Of a stretch of DNA of 64,000 nucleotides, positions 37,391-49,600 are shown in pieces. This DNA comes from Isoetes taiwanensis (Eukaryota; Streptophyta; Lycopodiopsida; Isoetales; Isoetaceae). Numbering within the stretch: position 1 is the stretch's first letter; each line of letters opens with the position of its first letter. Made by a program: the position numbers and the translations under genes. The stretch spans positions 6,576,992 through 6,640,991 of the forward strand of contig JAJEKV010000017.1 in the NCBI GenBank assembly GCA_021234155.1, in the 5' to 3' direction. Under the pieces are notes generated by a model. That model made no database searches, had not been told where the DNA came from, and was given only the letters and a program-made list of their open reading frames with translations.

Positions 37391-40007
37391 AGGGCAATAA
37401 CAATAGGACTTACCCATTCGAATGTTTGACCTCGTAGATAAGTCCAAATTCAAAAGCTTGTCAATTTCGGGCTTTAACCTTTTCACGGTAGTTTGGGTTA
37501 AGCCGGTACTGATCGCCGCTAGATGGGTCTAGCATCCGCTTGGTGGGAATCGAGAGTTGTCCCAATTCTTTCTTGATACCTCGGAGGTCTTTGTAGCTCC
37601 AAGCAAAGATGTGCTTGAAACGTTTGAATAGCGTTAATGGCTTGCGAATCGGGCGTGAGGTCGGCGTGCCAATCGGATTGGTTGATTTGTTCCAATATCA
37701 ATTATGTCTCACCGCAGGAGTTTGAATGTGTGGAATGACTTGATCATCCCGAGCGGTGTGGGCTGGCTCACGAGAGTACTGACAGGATGTTCATGTTGAC
37801 CAATTTTGAAAAATAGTGGCGTGCCACTAGGAGTTGGTGTGGTGTCTTCTTGAATGTGAGGAGGAGCCGGGGTACCGTCTCCTCATGTGGAACCAATGTG
37901 ACGTTGTTACAAGGTGTCAAATAGGGGTCAACCAAGCGTTGCTATGCCTTTTTTATCAATATCCATGTCTTCCCATGGTTGATTGTATTACAGGTAAGCC
38001 GCGGGAGTGGCAAACCCTTGGCTTGTAAGCGATAGGTGTTGCAAACTTGTTCGTGAGTCCTTTATCGATTCAAAGGTGATCTACTGTAAATGATCTGGCC
38101 CGTGGGTCGGATCCATCGTCGGGCGATGAGCTTGCCATCCGTGATAACAAGTTGATCGCGGGCCCGAAAGAGTGAATGCTTTTAGCTTGTCTCAAAAAGG
38201 GTCGTCCTACTAACATTTCATAATCTCCCGGATCTTCTCTCGCTCTCCAAACACCGAATTCCATGGTAAATTGTAGATCTCCAATGTTGATCGGTATTGG
38301 TTGTGTAACTCCTTGTGGTCGCGTGATATGGCCATTCGCAAGCTTGATGTCATAAAGGCGTTATGGAGCTCCTTTATGCCCAATTGTAAATGCGAGATTA
38401 TCCGTAATAAGATTGATCGCTTGCCGCCACCATCGACCGAACATGGTGAACAGCCTTTGGCCCACGTGTGCATGCACCGTGGGTGTTGATGTGGCATTAA
38501 CGTGACACGTGTAATGAGTGTTTTGTAAAATGTGCTCAAAAGTCTTTGGACATAGTTGTAGGATAGTCGTAAAAGGTCAGAGGAATTTTGATTTTAGCAA
38601 GTTCTTGTTGAAGTTCGGGGAGGGATTGCGGGTAGTTGGGGTGGATCCGTGGGTTGTTGTTGCTCAGCAATAGATGTCGCTACATTGTTGAGGAGGTCGA
38701 CTTCGCCAAAGAATGTTGAGTGGTGGTGTTGCAGATGTCGCGGGCATTCGTGGTCGGTGGCTCCCGATCGGGTGGTAGCATTGACAGACTTGAGTGCCTT
38801 ACCTTAGACGTTCGATGAGTTGAAGCAGACTTTTGCAAGTTTAGGGTTGAACATGAGGAAGTAGTTGATCCGCATTGGGTGCAAAATGAACAGATTTGGT
38901 TGATGGCTCATTTGGTACGAGAATCGGCCGCGAAAAAACTTGGTGCACGGGTGCTTATGGCGTGGGGAATGAGGGGGAGAACCTCAATCCGGTTGGAGGA
39001 TTCAAGGCCGGTGTTGATTGCATGGTAAATTTCTTCTTGGAGTTGATCATCCAATTGTTTTTGAGTTGTTTTCGTTGGCGTGGTTGTTGTTGTGGTGGCC
39101 GTGGTGGCCGCTTTTTGAGATAATCGGGCGTGGGCCTTGCCTTCCTTTGGCTTCCCATACTTGAAAAGGTGTAAGACGACCGCCGCGGGTTTGATTGGTG
39201 CGAGGAATTTGTATTTGAACTTGAGGAAGTTGAGGACCGGCAGATCGATGACCCCATTGGTCCCGCGGTTGAAACATTGGGACTTGCTTGGATCAAAAAG
39301 TGGAACGAGGAGGTCCACGTTGTGGTTCTTGTTGTTGTTTTGGGGTTGTTGTTGTTGTCGTGGGCGGCTTCGCGGTTCCGTGGTTGAGTTTGCGTGGGTA
39401 CCTTACGCACTTGGTGAACAAGACGATGTCGATCACGGATTTGGTCGTGGATTTGTACATTCTTCGGGTGTTGTGATTCCGCATGTTGCGGCCGTTTGCA
39501 ATGGATCATGCTATCCACAGAAGTTACACTCATTCGCCCGCCGATGTCCCGAAAGGCCGCAAATAGTACACCAAATGTTATTTCTTGGGAACCGGCCGTG
39601 GGAGGCAAAATGAGGTGCGATGGGTGTAGCCAGGGAAATGGGAGTATCGCGGGTTTGATCACCGCGAGGAAACATGAACGAGTGATTGACTAATTCAATG
39701 GCTTCTTGTAATGTCTTGGGGCGCAAATACTACCATAAATCGGATGTGAGAGGGTAAGCCTTGAAGAAACCACACTAGAATTTGGCTTTGGGTTGGAAAT
39801 TCCTTCAACTTGTTGACTAAAGATCTCCGCAATCGGTTCGCGAAAGTCTCGAGGCGATTCTCCCGGGGTCCCGCTTTGAGTGTGTTGAGGTCGTTCGCCA
39901 GCTTGTTGATCATCCGCAAGGGTGCCGTAATGGGAAAGAAAAGAGGTCTTCATGTGTATCCAATCTTGTTTCCAGTGGCTTTTGTTTGCCATCAGCCATT
40001 CGTGGGG
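36264..40007 (-). mobile_element. Ty3/gypsy internal segment, copy 1 of a 3.74 kb direct repeat
   Basis: Gag, protease, RT and RNase H occur in order on the minus strand and line up base for base with 40172-43918, apart from many 1-4 nt differences clustered at CG sites. Copy 1 continues leftwards into integrase (to 34793). The unit boundaries are GGGATCATCCGTG (left) and GCCATCA-CCATT (right). Confidence 0.85.
38070..38540 (-). pseudogene. Ty3/gypsy aspartic protease, copy 1
   Basis: Minus-strand fragments read ...CSPCSVDGG (a degenerate active-site region), LQLGIKELHNA, FTMEFGVWR-type sequence, and the C-terminal hallmark DYEMLVGRPFLRQAKSIHS. They lie between gag and RT as in gypsy Gag-Pol. 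Frames are broken by small indels. Equivalent to about 41990-42440 in copy 2. Confidence 0.6.
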
Positions 40008-40025
40008 TTTGAACCACGAATGCAC
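39500..40025 (-). pseudogene. Ty3/gypsy gag with zinc knuckle, copy 1
   Basis: Minus-strand gag capsid features are HEWLMANKSHWKQDW, LVWFLQGLPSHIRFM and PKTLQEAIELVNHSF, followed by a CCHC-type knuckle CTICGLSGHRRANEC (about 39515-39560). Gag packages element RNA. Frame changes separate these blocks. A low-complexity Pro/Gln/Thr-rich region continues to about 38900. Confidence 0.75.
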
Positions 40026-40171
40026 GCGACTATAAAGAATAGGTGTCGTGACTATTCAAAGAACACATTCAAGAATATTCGTGTATTCTTGAATGTATAT
40101 ATACTCTATATTATTTAATATACGAATACACGAATGTATTCTTGTATTCTAGAAGTTGTGGTGTGTTCCGA
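40008..40171. repeat. Junction between the two gypsy copies, CGAATA-rich
   Basis: An AT-rich linker with inverted TATTCGTGTATTC/GAATACACGAATG motifs and a 9-bp hairpin CATTCGTGG/CCACGAATG (39997-40022). The same CGAATACA/TATTCGTG words recur at 44757-44890 beyond copy 2. Confidence 0.7.
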
Positions 40172-41324
40172 GGGATCATCCGTGTGTATGCGTGAAAGAT
40201 AGTCGGGGACCGTGTGAGCGCGTCCCGGCTTGTGAATAATTTCAAAAGGGGCAAACTCTTGCAATATCAATATCCATCGAGCAATTCGGCCCGTGGGGTT
40301 TGGCTTATTGATTAAATATAGAAGAGCTTGATGATCCACATAAAAGCGAATTTGACTACCAAGAAGATAGTGTCGAAAGCGTTGTACAAAAAGATAAGGC
40401 CAAGGGCTTCCCTTTCCGCGGGCCGAATAGTTGCGCCAGCAGATTGAGTTTTCTGGCGGGCGTGATCCGATGGGCTTGTCGATTTGGTGCATACTCTTGA
40501 GCTAGAACAGCTCAATCGCAAAGCCCCAAACATCAACATGGACATGGAATGGTTTGTCCCATTGAGGTGGTACTAGCGGGGGCTTCGTGAGCTTGACTTT
40601 GAGTTCTTTAAAAAGCTTGATTTGCATGGGATGTCCAAGTCCATGTGTATGGATTTCCGGTCGGTTTGTGAATTGGATCGGCAAATCGGTGCCAATTGCG
40701 GAATAAAGGTGGCATAGAAGTTGACTTTGCCAAGAAAGGAACGTGTGTCCTTGATGTTCGCAGGTGGATATGCTCACGATGACACTGCCTGATTTTGGCC
40801 GGGTCCGTTGTAATGCCGCGTGTGGACTCACGACATGTCCCGTAAGTACCCGAGGTGACAACGAAGGTGCACTTTTCCGGATTGAGGCTAATTCCAGATT
40901 CATCACGGCGTTGAAAAACTAGTTCAAGTTTTACCAAATGGTCCATAACGTGGGTGTAAGTGGAGAAGTCATCCCGAAAGACTTTGAAAGGGATGAACTT
41001 GCATGTACTCTTGAAAAAAAAGCAAGCATAATGCGTTGAAATGTGGATGGTGAGTTTGACAATCCAAAAGGAAAGCGACTTTGTAAGCAAAGGTACCCCA
41101 TGGAGTAGTGAAGGTAGTCTTTAGTTGATCTTCTTCTCGAATGGATATTTGATTATAACCTTAGAAGCCGATCCATGAAGGAGTACATCTCGCGGGCCTG
41201 CTACATCTTCCAACACTTGATCCCGTGAAGGGGAGAGGGAAATGATCCCTTCCGTGGCTTGATTGAGTTTTCTATAATCCACACAAACGCCGAATTTTTC
41301 CATTATGTTTGAGGGCAATAACAA
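40172..41324 (-). pseudogene. Ty3/gypsy RT-RNase H, copy 2
   Basis: The RT N-terminus FGVCVDYRKLNQAT is readable here (about 41270-41310). It is followed by DVLLHG, the DDFSTYTHVMDHLVKLELVFQ region, and then RNase H with FHVHVDVWG and YVDHQALLYLINKPN. Frames are broken at different places from copy 1, so neither copy is intact. The protein stops at the copy boundary and has no integrase behind it. Confidence 0.8.
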
Positions 41325-43918
41325 TAGGACTTACCCATTCTGAATGTTTGACCTCATAGATAAGTCCAAATGTCCAAAAGCTTGTCAATTCCCGGCTTTA
41401 ACCTTTTCACGGTAGTTTGGGTTAAGCCCAGATTGCTCGTTGCTAGATGGGTCTAGCATCGGCTTGGTGGGAATCGAGAGTTGTCCCAATTCTTTCTTGA
41501 TACCTCGGAGGTCTTTGTAGCTCCAAGCAAAGATGTGCTTGAAACGTTTGAATAGCGCAATGGCTTGCTCCCCGAATCTTTGGCGTGAGGTCGCGTGCCA
41601 ATCGGATTGGTTGATTTGTTCCAATATCAATTATGTCTCTGCGCAGAGTTTGAATGTGTGGAATGACTTGATCATCCACGAGCAGTGTGGGCTGGCTCCA
41701 AGTACGGCTGACGGTGATGTTCATGTTGACCAATTTTGAAAAATAGTGGCGTGCCACTAGGAGTTGGTGTGGTGTCTTCTTGAGCAGGAGGAGGAGCCGG
41801 GGTACCGTCTCCTCATGTGGAACCAATGTGACGTTGTTACAAGGTGTCAAATAGGGGTCAACCCGGCGTTGCTATGCCTTTATCAATATCCATGTCTTCC
41901 CATGGTTGATTGTATTCAGGTAAGCCGTGAGTGGCAAACCCTTGGCTTGTAAATCGATAGGTGTTGCAAACTTGTTGAGTCCTTTTCGATTAGTGATCTC
42001 TGAGAAATGATCCGCCCGTGGTCGATCCATGCGGGCGTGAGCTTGCCATCCGTGATAACAAGTTGATCTCGTGGCCCAAGAGTGAATGCTTTTAGCTTGT
42101 CTCAAAAAGGGTCGCATCCTACTAACATTTCATAATCTCCCGGATCTTCTCACGCTCTCCAAACACCGAATTCCATGGTAAATTGTAGATCTCCAATGTT
42201 GATGGTATTGGTTGTGTAACTCCTTGTGGTCGCGTGATATGGCCATTGCAAGCTTGATGTCATAAGGGGCGTTATGGAGCTCCCTTATGCCCAATTGTCG
42301 CCCCGAGATTATCTGTAATAAGATTGACTGCTACCGCCACCATCGATCCGAACATGGTGAAGTGACCTTTTTGGCCCACGCGGTGCATGCACCGTGGGTG
42401 TTGATGTGGCGCACCGCGACATTAACAATATCTGGTTTTGTAAAATGTGCTCGTAGTGCTGGACATAGTTGTAGGATAGTCGTAAGGCTGAGAGGAATTT
42501 TGATTTTAGCAAGTTCTTGTTGAAGTTCAGGAGGGATTGCAGGTAGTTGTGGTGGATCCGTGGGTTGTTGTTGCTCAAAGCAATAGATGTCGCTACATTG
42601 TTGAGGAGGTCGACTTCAGCAGCAATGTTGAGTGGTGGTGTTGCAGATGTCGTGGCATTCGTGGTCGTGGCTCCCGATCGTGTGGTAGCATTGACAGACT
42701 TGAGTGCCTTACCTTCTGCACGTTCGATGAGTTGAAGCAGACTTTTGCGAAGTTTAGGTTGAACATGAGGAAGTAGTTGATCCAGATTGGGTGCAAAATG
42801 AACAGATTTGGTTGATGGCTCACCGGTACGTAATCGGCTGCAAAAACTTGTGCACGGGTGCTTATGGTGTGGGAATGAGGGAGAACCTCAATCCAGCTTG
42901 GAGGATTCAAGGCTCGGGTGTTGATTGCATGGTAAATTTCTTCTTGGAGTTGATCATCCAATTGTTTTTGAGTTGTTTGTTTGTTGGCGTGGTTGTTGTT
43001 GTGGTGGCCGTGGTGGCCGCTTTGATAATCGGGCGTGGGCCTTGCCTTCCTTTGGCTTCCCATACTTGAAAAAGGTGTAAGACGACCGCCGTGGTTTGAT
43101 TGGTGCCGTGAATTTGTATTTGAACTTGAGGAAGTTGAGGACACCGGCAGACTGATGACCCCATTGGTCACGTTGAAACATTGGGACTTTGCTTGGATCA
43201 AAAAGTGGAACGAGGAGGTCCACGTTGTGGTTGCCGTTGTTCTTTGGGGTTGTTGTTGTTGTCGCGGGTAAGGCTGTGCCTCGTATGCGTGGGTTGAGTT
43301 TGCGTGGGTACCTTTCGCGACTTGGTGAACAAGACGATGTCGATACGGATTTGGTCGTGGATTTGTACATTCTTGTGTTGTTGTGATTCTCGCATGTTGC
43401 GCCGTTTGCAATGGATCATGCTATCCACGAGTTACACTCATTCGCCGGATGTCCCGAAATGCTGGCAAATAGTACACCAAATGTTATTTCTTGGGAACCT
43501 GCCGTGGAGGCAGTGAGGTGCGGCGTGGGTGTAGCCGAGGGAAATGGGAGTATCGCGGGCTTGATCACCGCGTGAGGAAACATGAACGAAAGTGATTGAC
43601 TAATTCAATGGCTTCTTGTAATGTCTTGGGAAATAAATACTCGACTCATAAATCGGATGTGAGAGGGTAAGCCTTGAAGAAACCACACTAGAATTTGGCT
43701 TTGGGTTGGAAATTCCTTCAACTTGTTGACTAAGATCCGCAATGGCCTCAAGAAAGTCTCGCGATTCTCCCGGGTTCTCGCTTTGAGTGTGTTGAGGTCG
43801 ATTCGCCAGCTTGTTGATCAATAAAGGGTGCCGTGAATGGGAAAGAAAAGAGGTCTTCATGTGTATCCAATCTTGTTTCCAAAGTGGCTTTTGTTTGCCA
43901 TCACCCATTAGGTGGGGT
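40172..43918 (-). mobile_element. Ty3/gypsy internal segment, copy 2 of the 3.74 kb direct repeat
   Basis: Contains RNase H (40172-40545), RT (40600-41324), protease (about 41990-42440) and gag (43200-43908), all on the minus strand and near-identical to copy 1. It lacks integrase. Gag sequence continues to about 44113 outside the repeated unit. Confidence 0.85.
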
Positions 43919-44113
43919 GCTCCGCCAGGTCGTCGAAAAGATGTGGAATTTTAGTTTTGGATCGGAGTGACCATTGAGATCTGCAAGTGACTCAAATTCA
44001 TCCATGTGAGCCTGAGCACTCTGGTCTATGTGTTTACCTTTATCATTTCCAAAGAGTGGATATTGGAGTTTTAAAGCATGTGTAGGAGTCGGCGCATGAA
44101 TGGGTGTTTGCAT
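43600..44113 (-). pseudogene. Ty3/gypsy gag, copy 2, with extra N-terminal part
   Basis: Gag capsid blocks as in copy 1 (KQDWIHMKTSFLSH, ...QQVEGISNPKPNSSVV) plus an upstream segment, ...QSAQAHMDEFESLADLNGHSDPK, that copy 1 lacks. Copy 2 therefore holds the original gag 5' part, and copy 1 begins inside gag. Confidence 0.65.
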
Positions 44114-44668
44114 TTGTGGAAAAGAAAAGACAAAAGAGGTGTTGGTTGCCGACAGGTACGAAACCGCATAGGTTGTGTGAGATTAGTAAAAAGAGGTAAT
44201 CGGGGCGATTTGTAGTGGGAACAAAGGTTGTGGACAGCAGAACAGCGGCGTGTGGGGGAACGATTAAGGGAACGAGCGGTAGGGGAATTGACAAAGGTGG
44301 AAGCGGTGGTACGAAGTTCCTAAAGAAAGATTACCAATAGAGAAAACATTTTGCGATGTTCCAGAGAAAATTATGTGGTCTCCACCGATCTTGAGTTGGG
44401 GATTCCGGTGGAGTAAATTCAAAGGGACCGTGGTTGCGGCCCGCATGATGTGGCTGCAACAGGAACGGAACAATGGCTTACCTTCCACAGGGAGGTCGGT
44501 CCGAAAGTTGTCGTGGTGTAGGTGGGCATTTGCGCCTCGCATTACCTGAGAAGAGACAATCGAACTGTGAGTGTATGTGGACATATTCGAGGAGGCGCCA
44601 GCAGTTCATGGCAGCGGCGCCTTGACTCCATCCGTGTTGAATATCACGGGGAGTAAAGAAGGGATTGA

Positions 44669-44752
44669 ACATGGTATCAATACAGGCTTTCGAGGAAGTG
44701 AGCAAGAACAAAGCCAGTCTTGTTTGAAAGCTGTATTGATACCACAAAAGAC
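44669..44752. promoter_or_regulatory. Two primer-binding-site-like sequences in inverted orientation
   Basis: TGGTATCAATACAGG-CTTTC on the plus strand (44671-44690) and TGGTATCAATACAGCTTTC on the minus strand (44733-44751) form a near-perfect inverted repeat. TGGTATCA matches the complement of the initiator-Met tRNA 3' end used as primer by many plant LTR elements. The minus-strand copy is correctly placed upstream of gag of copy 2. Confidence 0.5.
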
Positions 44753-44756
44753 ACAA

Positions 44757-44890
44757 GAATACATTCGTGACTATTCTTTAAAAATACACGAATACACGAA
44801 TACACGAATACACGAATACACGAATATTCGTCACGAATATTCTTGAATATTCTTGAATGTATTCTTGAATTCGTGTATTCGTGGGGTTCG
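44757..44890. repeat. ACACGAAT octamer array and flanking CGAATA motifs
   Basis: The octamer ACACGAAT is repeated about five times (about 44787-44824). It is followed by alternating TATTCTTGAA and GAATATTC words forming inverted repeats. It is related to the linker at 40008-40171. Confidence 0.8.
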
Positions 44891-45268
44891 TGTGTTTGTT
44901 TCACATTTTTCAAATTCATGTTTGTTTAAACTTCTAATGCAATTTCAACATTAGACCACGATCAAGCATTCTTGATTTTGGGGTGCTCATACATTTCAAT
45001 CAATGGATATTTAGTAGACCATTTAACAGCCAGTGTGCCATCGTTTGAATTTTTTCATCCTTAAACAGGCAAGTACAATGTAATAACTACACATATTTGA
45101 ACTAAAGAAATGTTTCGATTGTGTAAAGTCTGAAGAGTGTGAAATCACACAAATACCTCTTAAGTAAATTTGTAAAGATCAATGTTTTGGCTCCCATTGA
45201 TATTCCTTTATCGGCTCGTTTAATCAGACAAGGGGAGTTTGAGACCTATTAAGGAGAAGAGAAATGTT

Positions 45269-45290
45269 CGTGGCGGCCTTGGCCGCCACG
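45269..45290. repeat. GC-rich hairpin
   Basis: A 10-bp stem CGTGGCGGCC / GGCCGCCACG with a TT loop, extended outward by GAAAT/ATTTC across a small internal bulge. Confidence 0.8.
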
Positions 45291-45441
45291 ATAAATTTCT
45301 TGTATATGTAATGATAAATACCAAAGAAGAACCATACTACAATACTGCTTTAACCCCAACCACCTTACATCACCAACATTGCTTTGTCCCCAACCAACTT
45401 ACATTGAATACACCAAAAATATTAATGATGACGAGAAGAAA

Positions 45442-45565
45442 CCGCTGAAGATAAAGAGTGCTTCTGATGCCCAATCTAATGCGGAATGGAAGACACAAGC
45501 TTCCCGCTGAAGATAAAGAGTGCTTCTGATGCCCAATCTAGTGCAGATGGAAGATACATGCTTGC
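45442..45565. repeat. 62-bp tandem duplication
   Basis: Units beginning CCGCTGAAGATAAAGAG start at 45442 and 45504 with a few differences at their ends. Confidence 0.85.
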
Positions 45566-46086
45566 CATGGTCACCATAACTGGAGAGCAGATGCCATGGC
45601 TGAACCACAAAACTTTTAGACTGTCCGATCCTTTGATCAAATCTTGACCTTGACCGTCCAAATTAGGGCACGATGGACAACAGACACACCCTATATAACA
45701 TTATTATATAGGAAGATATGTATCCCATAAAGCCAAAAAGTGACGAAACAGCATGTAAAGGCTCCTCGAAAGCAATGAAATCTGACATCTGCACAAATAA
45801 TATTACAAGTTACCAATTTTTGCTACGAATTTACTAAGAATATGCCATTTCTTAATCAGCATTTAACAGGAGGTGAACGTAATTTAAACATTTGCCCTGA
45901 TATTAATAACAGGGAGACAATTTATTTGTAATGGTGCTATATAAAATGGTGTTCCCATATAACACTTCCTTAATCACCAAAAAGTGGTAAACTTAAGTAT
46001 AATATCCCTTGATTAATCCAACAAGCCCAAAAGAAAGAACGTTTGGAATCAGGGATTGGAAATTTGGCCTACAGTTCACCATATAC

Positions 46087-46480
46087 CCATCCTCAAATAG
46101 TTACAAGTCTTCGCAGTAACTGCGCTCCCCACTCTTATCTCAAATGCCATGAAGGATGGCATACTTCGGGATCTTTCTTTCTGGTTTATTGTGTGAGTCA
46201 TGTTTCTGGACAAAAAGGTTTGTAACTTCCTTGTAAGCAAGACCAGGGATTGGAATCAGGAATTAGGAACTTGCCCGAGATTTCGCCATGTACATGCAAA
46301 GACTAGCTTTCCATCCTCAAATAGTTACAAGTCTCCTCGATAACTCCACCCCCACTCTTATCTCAAATGCCAAGAGGGGTGGCATTACTAAATACTTCGA
46401 GATCTTTTCTGGTTTATTCTGCGAAGTCACGTTTCTGGACAAAAAGGTTTGTAACTTCCTTGTAAGTAAAGCAAGACCAA
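46087..46480. repeat. Diverged direct repeat, period about 223 bp
   Basis: CCATCCTCAAATAGTTACAAG begins at 46087 and 46310. Similarity continues through CCCACTCTTATCTCAAATGCC and TTTCTGGACAAAAAGG to GTAACTTCCTTGTAAG. Confidence 0.85.
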
Positions 46481-46676
46481 TAAGCATTGCCAATTTTGTA
46501 CAACTTTGCAAGATGTCATTTCATCACTGTCAATAAATGGGGCCGCCAAGTAGGCCATTGCTCCTCACACGCCGTCACATGAACTTCAGCTATTTGGCTA
46601 GTAAATGCTTTTCACTATTTCAAGAGGGCTATTGATCGCATTGCCACCATCTGAACCTTCAAGCTAGCTTTACACA

Positions 46677-49600
46677 TTACCAACATGAAAAGTCTTTGAA
46701 CTGCACCCCTGTGGCAACCAATTTTCTCTTCTTAGTTGAGGAATCTTCGGTGGTGGTCACAGGAGTAGCGGAAGACGACTGGACTTTTGGTGCATCATTT
46801 GCTTCAGCGGCTTTCAGATACTTTCCAATACCATTACCTTGGAGGGCAGGGACACAAGGGTTACTGTACCAAGAACCAATTTTTGCCTGTAGCACATGAA
46901 ATCAAATGTTAGTGTCAGTGACTATAATGTAGCATTTTCCCAAACGGAGAAGACAGACTCTGCCAATGGTCTAGTACAAACAACTAGATTGACGCACATT
47001 TTCCTCGTCAAGCAGTTCTGCATCAATATCTTCCACTTTTGCAGGTGCCGTCTCTTCCTCTGGTTCTAAATATGGGTTCACAAAAATCAGAACATCTAAA
47101 ATTTTTATCTCTTCCTGCAAGCAAGGCAAGAATTAGCATATTGTAGCATTTTATCACCAGTAAAATACAGCCCATGCAGCAAGCTACAAATCCCTTTAAC
47201 GCAAATATAGAGTTGTCTAATACCTTTGGCCGATCGTCATCATCAACATCGACCTTCTCCATTACTGATAAAGTATCAATTCCTCCCACAACTCGTCCAA
47301 ATACAGAATGCTTGTAATTGAGATGTGGTGCTGACTTGTACAAGATAAAAAATTGTGAGCCATTAGTATGGGGCCCACTGTTAGCCATGCTAAGTACACC
47401 TCTTCCAGTGTGCAAAATTTTTGAGTTCACTTCATCTTTGAATGGCTTTTTCCATATTGATTCACCACCTTTTCCCGTGCCAGTGGGATCGCCACCTTGA
47501 ATCATAAAGTTTCTGCAATAAACAAAATGCCCTGTTAAACAACAAATTCAACAACTGCTCACAACTGAATATCCACCAACGCTGAGTTCTGGGTACCAAG
47601 ATACCTAATGCTTCGGTGGAAAATAGTGCCATTATAGTATCCCCGTTCACACAGAGTAAGAAAATTTTCACAAGTGCGCGGCGCTATATCACAGTGAAGC
47701 TCAATGTTTAAATCTCCATGCGAAGTATGAATGCGCACATATCCCTTCTTCTTTGGGTTTTTTTCCGCATGAATATATTCTTGCTCGTTTTTCGTAATAG
47801 GATCATATGTTGTAGATGTAAAAGATCTTGAGGCCACTCCTGACGAAAACCTGCTTTTAACCTGTAAGGAAAAAAATCATTAGCAGAGCAAGTTTGTTAC
47901 AATTTTCCACCGCAGGAAGAACGAAACCATAAAAGCAGTACCAGTTTTGTATTTACAGGAGTACATTCTCCAGCAAGATGCGCAGCTATTCGTGCCTCAA
48001 TCTTCTCACGAGATGATGACTTTACAGCTGCGGCACTTCTTCCATGTAGTGTAGCAGATGCAGCATCAACTATACTAAGTGGTGCAGGGGCGCTATTTGG
48101 TGCATTTAAATTTTCAACTTCTCTTGCTGCTTTTACAGCGGCTGCTGCTGCACCTCGCTCTAGGCGGGCTTTGTTACCACCACCACCAAGGTTAGCTGTT
48201 TCTTTAGCTTTTTCTGACCCAAGCTCACGCAGCATACGTTTTGTATCCTCAGACATGTTAATATAGTATGCTGGGTCTTCCTGCATTCGTTTTGACTCTG
48301 AAAGAAAAAATAATTGGTTCAATTATGCAGATCAAAGAAGAATGCAGTAGGTTGGTTGAAATATTAGAAAGTCTAACCTTTGCCTAAACACTATCAACGC
48401 TTATAGAAGATATGAAAAACCAGGACACACCTTCATCATCAAACTTGATATCCTTCTTCACATGATCAAACGCAGTTAATAACTTTGCATCCAATATATT
48501 TGGATCCTACAGAAGAAGACATAAAGATCAGATGTAACTTCATGAAGCTATAGATTAACGAAAGGGCAAGACAAAATTTGCCTTGCCTGAATGATAGGAT
48601 GGACATGAAGTTCATCCTGTCACGAAGTTGACAATGAAAATAGATTCTGGACCTGAATGGTGATAATGTCCTCTCTGCAAAAGGGCTCTTCAGTAAGAAG
48701 ATCTTTCCAGTTCTTGGGCTTTATGTTAAGTTCACGAATAGCCTGTACAAAGGAAGACAAAATCAACACCAACTATTCATAAGATTTACCATTTTCAGAA
48801 AGATCCTCATTAAATAAATGGTCAGATTGTGATGGCATGAAAAAATTAGGTCTACATGCCACAGCACACAAGAACTATAGTAGTTATTCATAAGTGCACA
48901 TTGAATAAAATATGATAGTAGTTATTCTATCTGCACATTGAATAAATACGCATCGTCACAGCACTCTTTTCCTGCTACTTCGGGAACTCAATGGAAGCAA
49001 CCAGTTATTCTTGCTCATTGTGCAATAAACAAACAGCTTATTTAACCAAACCACTTCGGATAAAATTAACACCTGATCCTTGACTTAGTAATTACACGTG
49101 CTACCATATAAAACATTGACAAGGAATAAAGAACAACAACCCATCCTGGGTACCTCATAACAGAAAACATTCCCAGTAGTCTTGATTGCCACGATGTGTG
49201 AAAATTCCGTGAAAACTTTATGCAATACAGGACATTGAAATTCACCTGAAATGTAATGATGATACATAAGAAAGTGGAATACGACCAAAGATTAAAGAAC
49301 AGGGACAGGACCAGGGACGTCTATGCTAAGGAATAAGGATGAACATTCAACCTTTTGTTTCGTCCACGCATCATTAAAATAACATATTGACTTGCAAAAC
49401 CATTCCAATACACTAGGAAGTTTACAAATCCACTTACCATCTGCATTTTTATGAAACTGCACCTTGATAAGGTCAGTCAACGATAACGGTTCCCCTGTCA
49501 CTGGATTCTTTCCAAATTTCTGGATGTATGGTATAATATTCCTGCCACAAATTGTAAGAAAATAAATTATTTGAGAGATTTTGGAAATAATAGAACAATT

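Larger units (their letters stand above)
44900..46670. other. Non-coding region with tandem duplications
   Basis: No gene. It contains a GC-rich hairpin (45269-45290), a 62-bp tandem duplication starting at 45442 and 45504, a possible Helitron-type end (CTATATAACATTATTATATAGG, split here as CTATATAACATT and ATTATATAGG, about 45690-45715), and two diverged copies of a segment of about 165 bp (46087 and 46310). Confidence 0.6.

Noticed and set aside
38896-39613. Plus-strand open frames opposite the gypsy gag
   Set aside because: They are shadows of the GT/CA-rich low-complexity gag region; all recognisable motifs are on the minus strand.
40008-44890. CGAATA/ACACGAAT repeats as a CRISPR array
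   Set aside because: The units are short adjoining microsatellite-like words without unique spacers, in a plant genome.
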